This document shows positions 55,654 to 64,000 of a stretch of 64,000 nt of DNA, one piece after another; position 1 is the stretch's first letter; each line of letters starts with the position of its first letter. This DNA comes from Amyelois transitella. Lineage: Eukaryota; Arthropoda; Insecta; Lepidoptera; Pyralidae. The position numbers and the translations under genes were made by a program. The notes beneath the pieces were generated by a model. The model did not search any database and was not told the DNA's origin. It saw nothing but the letters and a program-made list of their open reading frames with translations. The DNA lies in the NCBI RefSeq assembly GCF_032362555.1, contig NC_083512.1, forward strand, positions 7,924,001 through 7,988,000, given 5' to 3'.

Positions 55654-55785
55654 CTACATGTGTAAACAAACCATAATCTTGCTAATCTTGAGGACGAAAC
55701 ACGAGCATAATTAATGATTAAACGAACTTACCTAGTGAAGTTCTATCATAATTATGCGAAGTGTTTCGTCCGAAGAGATTAGCAA
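55654..55785 (+). repeat. Internal complementary region of DIRS element
   Basis: 55654-55711 is the reverse complement of 50824-50881 (left end) and the following part to 55785 is the reverse complement of 55996-56074 (right end). They meet at 'gcataattaatgatt'. In the DIRS replication model this region templates completion and circularisation of the two ends. Matching is essentially perfect, so the element has been replicated recently. Confidence 0.9.
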
Positions 55786-55843
55786 CCCACCCAACCCATA
55801 TCCCCAAAGAATCGTGAAACATCCATGCTCCATACCTGAACTA

Positions 55844-56020
55844 AATGAGTATGAAATAAGAAGTTGGCAGCCAAGCGAATAGCGCGTCCTACCCACATTT
55901 TGTTCAATATATTTTTTTTTTTTTGACTACCTCAAATATTCACTGCTGTGGCGGCACATGTCATGTGTAACTACATGTGTAAACAAACCATAATCTTGCT
56001 AATCTCTTCGGACGAAACAC
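55844..56020 (-). repeat. Right inverted terminal repeat of DIRS element
   Basis: Reverse complement of 50833-51008, including 'aaataagaagttggcagcca' and the 13-T run. A further ~54 bp to 56074 is unique to the right end and recurs, inverted, in the internal complementary region. Confidence 0.9.
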
Positions 56021-56074
56021 TTCGCATAATTATGATAGAACTTCACTAGGTAAGTTCGTTTAATCATTAATTAT

Positions 56075-57442
56075 ATATACCTACCAACAATCTGCTGGTT
56101 TTTTATAATAACGAACTAGTCACAAAGAAATTGGTTTACTTATATTATCTGAATACTACTGCTTACTATACACATCAAATTCTGGTTAATATTTCTCATA
56201 GGCAAAGGCCACGTCAAAAGGTCCCCCTATTCAAATGTTATCGACCCGTAATCCACACTCCTGTTTATCCAAGTATATCAATTCCAGGTACGGGAAATTT
56301 GAACCCCGGTCTTTATTTGCCTCGGAAAGGGAGGACAATCGATTTTCGATAAAAGTGACTGAGTAAAAATCTCTACACTGAATGATAAATTGTTATCCTT
56401 TTTTTCTTATATATTTTTTTTATTTTTCAACAAAATATATAATTTGATGTAACCAAAATCTGTTTTTTCGTCGTATGGCCATCGAAGATGGCGTCATAGA
56501 GGCATCATGAAAAAGCATATGCAAAATATTTAATAAAAAGCTTCTTAATGGCCTTAAATACGAGTATTTTGTTTAGTACGAATCTTTCGCTTTGTCTAAT
56601 AAATACTTCCAATATCAGCTATTAATAATGGAATAATTTATAAAATTTCCTAAGAAAATTTTATGAGTCTATTTCTAAAATTTAATCAAAAGAAAGTAAA
56701 TATCGACCTTGTAAGGGATATAAATGGAGCTGGAAGTTTTATAAGTAAACTGTAGATAATTTAGAAGTCGGTAAGTTTCCATCGCGGCTGTGGGTTGCCT
56801 GTGCAAATATCGGCTCAGGTAACAAATGACGTCTGGTTTTAAGTATGAATCCTACTCAAATAATATGAAGGTTATGTATGTTGGAGTACTTCGTGTGAGG
56901 ATATATTTATTTAAGGTTTATTCGGAGAACCATTACTACGAGAATATAACAAAACCGGGTCCCGGTAAAATAAATATCCTCATTAAATCTTATTTAAAAA
57001 GCATTTTTTTCTTTACTTATGTTTAGAAAAATCTACAAATCATTTATATTTTTCTTATAATAAGTGTATTAATTTTTTTAGCTTTATTTATACAATAGTG
57101 CTATTTCGGGGTGGGCATTCTTTCGGCATTCTTATCAGGAATCCAATTTAGGGCGTGGGTAGCATCTTTATGTACGACAAGCGTTCGTTAATTTGTTTCT
57201 ATTTGTTGTTTTGGTACTTGATTTTCTTTCATGCAGTGTCGCACTTCTGAAATATCGTTAGATTACTAATATGTTTAACATTGTATGCTTTTGTTGTTTT
57301 GGAAAAAGTACAGGGAAGTCAAATGATTCAGTTTTTAGTCATTAAAGCGTCCCTCATCTCTAATTTATCGTTATTTACCTCATCTATAATTATAATATAT
57401 ATTTATATTTACAAATTAAAAGTAAAATTTTCTTTGTTGCAG
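56075..57442. other. Region between DIRS element and receptor gene
   Basis: No gene supported. AT-rich; 66- and 73-codon frames (56131-56352, 56826-57026) have no recognisable features. It ends at a splice acceptor ('ttttctttgttgcag', 57441-57442) that opens the receptor's start-codon exon, so part of it is likely intron. Confidence 0.55.
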
Positions 57443-57484
57443 ATACAAACAATAAAGGATAACAATGTAACGTATGATATCAAA

Positions 57485-60400
57485 ATGCTTAACTCCAGCG
57501 AGTCTTCCGTTCACCACGACTCGAACAGCCAACCGTGTATCACGCACGACTGCATCGAAAATGCCTCCGACATCTTCAACGAGTCATACAACTACAGCTG
57601 GCATCAAGCCTTGGCTTGCGCCTTTGAGGCCGCACCGGACGATTTCCTCGCCTCACCCTTGTTTCAAATGTGCGTGTATTTTATGTATAGTACAGTGTTC
57701 ATTGTGGCCCTACTCGGCAATGGCTTAGTGTGTTTCGTAGTGCATTCCACCCCTCGAATGAAGACCGTGACCAACTTCTTCATAGTGAATTTAGCTGTAG
57801 GGGATATTTTCATGTCGTTGTTCTGTATACCGTTTTCTTTTGTGTCAATGCTCGTGCTTAGGTATTGGCCTTTTGGCGCGGTGATGTGTAAAGTTGTGAA
57901 CTATTCGCAAGCGGTGTCAGTATTTGTGAGTGCGTATACTTTGTTGGCTATATCTATAGATAGGTATATGGCTATAATGTGGCCTTTGAAGCCGAGGCTG
58001 GGGCGAGCCGCTGCGAAGATGGTGGTGGCGGCTGTGTGGCTCGGCGCGCTGGCGACGGCGGCGCCGATCCCCATTGTCTCCCAGCTGCAAAGACCATCGC
58101 CATGGCACGAAGCATGTGAAGTGTGAGTATTACATTGCAAATTAGAATAAAAATAAACACATTAATCTTGCTCCAAAGAAAGTTTTCTTCCTAAATGATC
58201 CTCATCAAAATCTAAGGAATAGCAGAAAAAGTTATTTTTACCGCGTTATGTCACCGCGGAATAAACTCTACAAATTTCTATATTAAAGTTAATTAATTAA
58301 ATAGTTGGCAAATAAATGAATATGAATATGTGTTCCACATGAAAACTTGATTGAATATTAACTATTCCTGTTAATATTATTTTTCTTTCTATCGTGCAAT
58401 ACTACCCCAAAAAATATCACATGTACTATAAATAAACGTAATCACATACATTATGTTAATTTATTCTCACGGGTTAGGCGAATAAACGTAGACTGTTATA
58501 TCTAGGCTCTTTAAGCTCCTTTACTAAATATATTTATGTGCTTACAAGTGAATCCTAGTATTAATTCCAGCCTTTATATTTTGCTTACATTGGTTTAAGA
58601 AAGCATTTATAATACTTGGTTTCTCAAAAATCATTGCATTGTTGGTAAAATTTTAGTAATGCCTAAGTTTCTAAACACGTAGCGTTTTAAACGAAAACTA
58701 TTTGGAAGTTACACAGAATGAAACTTAATCCAAGTATTTGGCCCCCACGTGCCTAGAAGACTTTATCGATGAAATGAGGTAGGTATGATTCTGAAATCAT
58801 ATCGCCCACATGAACCAAGATCTTATTTATTCTCACTTAGGCTATCACAAGTTAACAAAGTAAAATTATATTTAGTATTTCTACATTTGAAGTGCTAAGT
58901 TGCGGAGGTCAGACGAAAGTCGGTCCGAGAAAAACCTGACTTACCCACTTTACTGATTGACCCAAGCTTCCTCTTCAAAAAAGTAATACTACAACCGGGA
59001 TTAACGCCAGGAGGAAGTAAAAGATGATGATTAGGCGACGAGGAAACCCAAATATGCTATAGACGAGTCCAATAGTAAATTCACCGGTGCTTTTCCAATC
59101 ATGATAGTCGAATTAGTCTGTCGTATTAAGCTAGAATAATTTGAATCTCTTCCACTTAATTGGCAGCTTAATTGCTTCTTATTTCTTGCGCCTTGGCTGG
59201 AATAATTGACGACAGGCGTCTTGTATTTATTTTTAAAAGGACTGTTGATGAATGATAATATTTACCATAACATCAGGTTAGCATAAAAAATTTGGCTTAA
59301 CGTGGGCGGAGATGCGGGCACTACTCTAGTTTTATTAATATAAAATAAATCGAAAATTGAATAGGTAAATAAATAAATATATACGGGACAAATTACACAG
59401 ATTGAGTTAGCCTCGAAGTAAGTTCGAGACTTGTGTTACGAGATGCTAACTCAACGATACTATATTTTATAATAAATACTTATATAAATAAACATCCAAG
59501 ACCCAGGACAATCAGAAAAAGTTCTTTTCTCATCATGCCCAGGCCGGGATTCGAACCCGGGACCTCCGGTGACACAGTCAAGCGTACTACCGCTGCGCCG
59601 CAGAGGCCGTAAGTAGGAACCTACTTGAGAGAATTTCCTTTTTAAATAGCCACTTTTATAACGTCCTGTCCCGTCCATGTATTGAAATCGCCGGGATACC
59701 GCACGGCATAATTAAATAAGTGCACATTTGCAAAATTTTATATTATTGAAATGCTAAATACTTATGTTGAAAATTATAATTAATTTTGTTTATCAATGCA
59801 ATTGATATTTGCATGAAAATTAAATTATTATGTAATCGAGAAACATGCAGAATTGTGAAATCGAACTCTCGGAATTATCGTGAGCTATCCGGACACAAAA
59901 AAGATTGTGACTTTTCATATTGAGATGGAGATTGCTGATCAATACGAGTAGAGGGATTAGTATCGATCTATCAGGTATTGGGTTCGGCCATTAGCGCTTG
60001 AACGCTCCTTCTTTTTTTCTAGGATCTCTAGATATTAAATTACGGCGATGCACATCCAGACTAAGTAGAAATGTCTACATGTTTGTATATGTAAACAGGT
60101 CATTAAAATACTATTTTATGTGTGCATAGAGACCAATACTTTGTTAACTTATGTACGAATATTATAATCAAGAGTTTCCCATTTTGCTCTATGCCATAAA
60201 GTGTTATCACAGTCCCCGGAGAGCACTACACGCTTCCCTTTGTATGACTTTATATTAATTTTGTGCTTCCTCAGCACCACCCATGGTTCTACCTAGCTTC
60301 CAGTTAAGTATCTATATGAGCCGAACCATGGGTACTCCGCTTTCGCTTTCTTTTTTTAACAGCGCACGCTTGACTGCCTACAAAATATCATAAGAGTCCT

Positions 60401-63400
60401 TTTAGTGTTGTATTAAGCTGACCTGGCAACTGACGTTACCTCTCGCGTAGTAATTTCATCGCCGAACGGTTGCTTGAATATTTTTCCATTCCCGCGGGTT
60501 TTTCGGGAAATCCTCTAAGTGCACCCTTGTACAATATACAAAAAAATCAACATGCCTAATTTCAAATCTCTACATTGAACAGTTTTGGCTGTTAGAAATG
60601 TCAGCTAGTAGGCAATAGCCCTCTATTATATAACTACAAAAAAATTTCGTGTTTTAGGGATATTTGCGGTGAGCAGTGGGCAAGCGTTGAGCAGAGCGAG
60701 CAGTACACGTGTGCCCTGCTCGCGCTCCAGTTCGTGCTGCCGCTGAGCGCGCTCGTGTGCACGTACGCGCGCATCGCGCACGTGGTGTGGGGCGGGCGGC
60801 CGCCGGGGGAGGCGCAGACTCTCAGGGACTCCAGAATGCAACACTCTAAGCGGAAAGTGAGTATTTTGGTATTTTACCCTGTAAGAGTTCTTAGTCACAG
60901 TATCACAGTGTAGAGTCAGCACAAGTTTTTTATGAACTCGAATCCGTCCTGTCATTTGCTATTTCACTAGATATTTCATTATTTATAGATTGTTTTAGAG
61001 CATGAAATAAGTTTGTGATGTGAGAGTTATTAGTGTGGGTAAAATATATGCATGCCAATGGTCTCAAACAGTGCAGACCGGACAATGTGGAAAGATACAT
61101 ACATACATACATAAAATCACGCCTCTTTCCCGGAGGGGTAGGCAGAGACTACCTCTTTCCACTTGCCACGATCTCTGCATACTTCCTTCGCTTCATCCAC
61201 ATTCATAACTCTCTTCATGCAAGCTTGGGTGGAATGATAATTGAAGGAAAGTGGATCCCAGACCCAAAGCATTGAGGATGTTATTGAAAATACGCAAAGA
61301 TGAGGAAGATTATAATACAAAAACGTGCCTAATATTGTTTCATATGGAACCAAGTTGTAAAAGCTTTAATTAATTTGAACTAACAAATCAGTGTAATTCT
61401 TTTTAAAGTTTACCCCGACTTGTTTAAAAATAGCTCTAGTTAGCAAAGTTAAATCTTCATTCATGTTGTTAACTTATAAACTGAGTTCAAAGTAGTCTTA
61501 AGTAGCTGTGGCGAACATGTATCAAAATAATTTAATGTAGATCGCAGGGTTGATGAGGGTGCTTCTACTATATTATTATGAAAGACTCATAGCAGATTCA
61601 TAACATGAATGCGAAGAGGCTATAATGATGAATAAGGAAGTCATTAAGATCATGAGATATGACAGACGACATCATATGTATTGCGGAAACATTTGAAGGA
61701 CATAAATTGAATAAACATAGCGAAAAGAAATTTAGTTGCACGTCGTCCATTCGACAGGTGGTCACGGGATAATGTCGCTAATCAACGAATGATTAAAGAT
61801 GAAACCAGTTAGTTAGAAATCAACAAATGGATTAAATATACATATTCATCTTTAACATGCAAAAAAAGTTACTTGTGTACTTTACTTCTACTTACTTTAC
61901 CCTTCATTGATTTTCGAAATTGAAATCATTATACTACTATAACTTTTTATAGACATTTAAGTAACGAAGCCAGGGGACGATGGGAGGAGTGGAGATGTGC
62001 GTGTGATCTTTTTATGTTAAAGTCGCTTGCAGGTCAGCTTTTCACGGTCCAGAAATTTCGTCGAGTGAGAAGTTCGTTTGTTTGTAATATGTTTACTGCA
62101 CATAAATCAACACAATTTTAAGATACATAGTTATAAAAGAAAAAAATCATTTGCAATGGCGGACTTATGCCATGAAGGAATTTCTTCTAGTCAAGTAATA
62201 AAGGAACTGGATAATTAAGTAAAAAAGGTATTTTAGTATACAAAGTGATTGTCTATCCATAGTACTTACATCATAAAAAACCCGTTTAAGGTGTGCCAGT
62301 ACTAGACGGGACAACCAAGGAGCTACGACCTTTATTAATTCCCTATATTACGACGTCAAAGCTAATTGGGCTTTACGAGCCAGGATTAGTTATACTCGCA
62401 GACTACTACTTAGGTCCGTATGAAATCTGGTACAGTTTCGGAGTGCGTCTATGTTCGTAAGATCTCATTCAGATCGTTATCTATAGGTCCATAGGAAATT
62501 AAACCGTATTATATTCCAGTATAAGCTGAAACTAAGGCATGAACATAATACGTGTTTACTTTGACAAACACACACATATCGCGTCTTTATTCCTATCAGG
62601 GTAGAGTAAAAATGTACCTTGTAGTAGGTATATTACTTGCCATAATCCTTGCGATTGTTCATATCCACTACTCCAAAAATATGTTGTTATTAAAATTATG
62701 TATGCTGACCGTCATATTTCTTATAACAATTGCATTGTAAAACTAATTGAAAGCTGTGGTCTTGACTTCTGACTAAGGAGCTTATTGCAATTGCTACAAC
62801 CTCCTTAATTGCAATTACGCTCTTTTATTTTTAAAGTGCAGAACTTCACTACGATGTACGCATATCCGACTGCATCTCTTGTCCCGTTTTCTCCTTTCTG
62901 GAGGACACTATCCCTCTACCACCCGTGCCTCTACCAACCTCCCGGTAAAACTAGCTGAAACATGGAACAGGTGTGCTGCTCTCGCGTTTGCTTTCTAAAT
63001 CTGCGCACCCCTTCTTGACTTCCTATAAAATTTCTTTATTGTCCCTTTAGTTCTGTATTGATCAGCCCCCATTCCGCTATTCCAGGGCGGGCAGACAAAA
63101 AACGTTACACTTCGCGTAGACATGTTATTGGCACTGGATTTTTCTAGATTTGTAAATAACAGAATCTGGGTTTATTGGAATCCTTGCGTTAATTATTTCG
63201 AGGCTGCTCTGAATCTTGTGCCATCAATGCGAGAATTTTTTGAACCGCCTCCACTAGAATATCCACTCCGAGGGGTTCGTCACTATCTTGAAGATGCCTT
63301 TCTATTTGTATGTAGCACTAACCACAAGATATGCCAGCTCTCATCCGGCTCTATCCAGGCGAACCTGAGTCGAGCCCTCACATCCTACCGGAGAATAATG

Positions 63401-63664
63401 GCTGGGTAAAGATTTCGTTTCCATCATTAAGCAATCCAATAAGACGTAGCATTTGAGTATTATGTGATCTATGTATGAGTATATGAGTACATTTGCCTAC
63501 TGCCTAAGGTTTAACGCCCTAGTTCGGGTTACGATAATGATCATAAACTTTACTTGTTACTATAAGAAAAATTTAATGATTGTTTTTTTCGACAGATGAT
63601 CAAAATGATGGTGACAGTAGTTGCAGTCTTCACGATCTGTTGGTTGCCACTGAACGTCTTCATA
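57485..63664 (+). CDS. RYa-R: Neuropeptide GPCR, RYamide receptor-like (partial, 5' three coding exons)
   Basis: Coding exons 57485-58122, 60658-60856 and 63596-63664; phases agree (split Val codon GT/G, then phase 0). The first exon opens at acceptor 57442, so a 5' UTR exon lies upstream; ATG 57485 (AAAATGC) is preferred over the longer open frame. Rhodopsin-class, plasma membrane, Gq-type coupling likely. Extracellular N-terminus with NSS, NAS, NES, NYS glycosylation sites; TM1 LLGNGLVC; TM2 NLAVGD (Asp2.50); TM3 Cys before VVNYSQAVSVF, then ISIDRY; TM4 VVAAVWLGALATAAPIPIV; ECL2 Cys (HEACEVDIC); TM5 ALLALQFVLPLSALV; loop 3 RPPGEAQTLRDSRM and SKRK; TM6 VFTICWLPLNVF. The PIPIVS, AISIDRYMAIMWPLKPR and RPPGEAxTxRD blocks fit the insect RYamide receptor as I remember it; NPF-type receptors are the alternative. 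TM7 and C-tail lie beyond the window. Confidence 0.85.
59364..59610 (-). repeat. tRNA-derived SINE, family B, in receptor intron
   Basis: Full length, read from 59610: 'acggcctctgcggcgcagcg', B box within 'cccgggttcgaatcccgg', shared body and ATTT tail. Close to the copies at 23.3 and 41.2 kb. Confidence 0.85.
60275..60455. repeat. Diverged intronic repeat, copy 1
   Basis: Shares ordered blocks with 62918-63120: 'accaccca/cgtg', a 'ctcgctttct / cgctttct' block, 'gcgca..cttgact.cctaa/caaaat', 'gtcctttta' against 'gtcccttta', 'ttgtatt..gctgacc' and 'acgttac..ctcgcgtag'. No known family recognised. Confidence 0.5.
61098..61226 (+). repeat. Dispersed family D element
   Basis: Starts in a CATA tract, then 'aaatcacgcctctttcccgg', 'aggggtaggcagagactacc', 'cttccttcgcttcatccaca' and 'taactctcttcatgcaagct'. 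Reverse-oriented fragments occur at about 3035-3110, 7030-7130 and 10315-10425, and a plus fragment at 40285-40370. Confidence 0.65.
62918..63120. repeat. Diverged intronic repeat, copy 2
   Basis: Partner of 60275-60455 in the same orientation within the next intron of the same gene, slightly longer because of small indels. Confidence 0.5.
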
Positions 63665-64000
63665 GTAAGTATCAGGTGCCTCTTCACTTTTATTATATCA
63701 TAATTATTAATTTTCAATTGATTATACCAGTGCTATTTTAAGTGTTTTTTTTAATCGAACATTATGGTGAATAATACCTAGAAAAACATTTTTTCTAATT
63801 TCTTTTAAGTATAAATTCAGACGTCTTTAATGATTCGGAAAAGCTAAATAGCATTGAGCAACTTGCTAAATGCTATTTTTACTTGTCTGACTATGTCAAG
63901 TGGATTAGGCGCTTTTGCCGTCACGCCTGAAAGATCGGGGTCCGCCATCCGATATTTCACTTTTTGGCAAAAACATACACGAAATCAATCACTGTTTGAT

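Larger units (their letters stand above)
50824..56074 (+). mobile_element. DIRS-family tyrosine-recombinase retrotransposon, complete structure (~5.25 kb)
   Basis: Identified by its proteins (gag-like, RT/RNase H, tyrosine recombinase in place of an integrase) and by its ends. Inverted terminal repeats 50833-51008 and 55844-56020 are about 177 bp and nearly identical. Downstream of the recombinase, 55654-55785 is an internal complementary region: its first part is the reverse complement of the left end (50824-50881) and its second part the reverse complement of the right end (55996-56074), joined as in a circular intermediate. That junction fixes the termini to within about five bases ('attat' is shared). 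All three frames are open. Family knowledge: DIRS elements copy through RNA and insert as circles by recombination, often without target duplication; I see none here. Confidence 0.93.
58123..60657 (+). other. Receptor intron 1 (coding), with SINE and repeat insertions
   Basis: 2.5-kb intron, donor GTGAGT and acceptor 'cgtgttttag'. Holds a family C fragment (about 58895-59025), a full family B SINE (59364-59610) and the first copy of a diverged intronic repeat (60275-60455). Confidence 0.75.
60857..63595 (+). other. Receptor intron 2, with repeats
   Basis: 2.7-kb intron, donor GTGAGT and acceptor 'tttttttcgacag'. Holds a family D element (61098-61226), the second copy of the intronic repeat (62918-63120) and a 95-codon frame (63122-63409) with no recognisable domain, which I do not call as a gene. 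Confidence 0.7.

Noticed and set aside
57901..58160. Several minus-strand frames under the receptor exon
   Set aside because: Shadows of the receptor coding sequence; the seven-helix protein on the plus strand explains the base composition.
60626..60955. 109-codon minus-strand frame over receptor exon 2
   Set aside because: Antisense shadow of the very GC-rich second exon.
63122..63409. 95-codon frame in receptor intron 2
   Set aside because: Lies within an intron directly after a repeat copy, with no recognisable family. Could be part of an unknown element, but nothing supports a gene.

Overview
The window reads as nuclear DNA of a moth or butterfly (Lepidoptera). It is AT-rich and gene-sparse, its genes have many short exons with GT/AG introns, and it is full of the dispersed elements I recognise from lepidopteran genomes: a ~250-bp family with a 'gggtagacagagcc' core, two tRNA-derived SINE families and RTE-like 3' tails. 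The order is an inference from these repeats and from the insect-type proteins; I cannot name a species.

Layout. 1-4.2 kb: a weak two-exon minus-strand gene candidate. 4.2-10.7 kb: intergenic repeats plus the decayed last exon of an aldehyde dehydrogenase (ALDH). 10.7-27.2 kb: an ALDH cluster on the + strand. It has an orphan first exon (10790) and two complete 11-exon genes of 486 aa each (12232-18036 and 21401-26942) with identical intron positions. Both keep the ALDH catalytic residues (Asn169, Lys192, Glu268, Cys302, Glu399 in ALDH1/2 numbering) but differ in the substrate tunnel. Three perfect hairpins lie inside the cluster, one of them over a splice acceptor. 27-50.8 kb: a long repeat-rich stretch with no clear coding gene and one GC-rich promoter-like patch near 34.8-35.2 kb.

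50824-56074: a complete-looking DIRS-family tyrosine-recombinase retrotransposon with inverted terminal repeats, an internal complementary region that joins both ends, a gag-like gene that appears to be spliced, RT/RNase H, and a tyrosine recombinase. The Gag-to-RT junction has a textbook -1 ribosomal frameshift signal: heptamer A AAA AAC, 9-nt spacer and GC-rich hairpin. The RT frame has no usable ATG of its own.

57.4-64 kb: the first three coding exons of a rhodopsin-class neuropeptide receptor that best fits the insect RYamide receptor, ending in TM6 at the window edge.

The two ALDHs are probably cytosolic NAD(P)-dependent enzymes that oxidise aldehydes to acids; the receptor is unrelated to them. 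The most unusual parts of the window are the expression architecture of the DIRS element and the remodelled pocket of the first ALDH.
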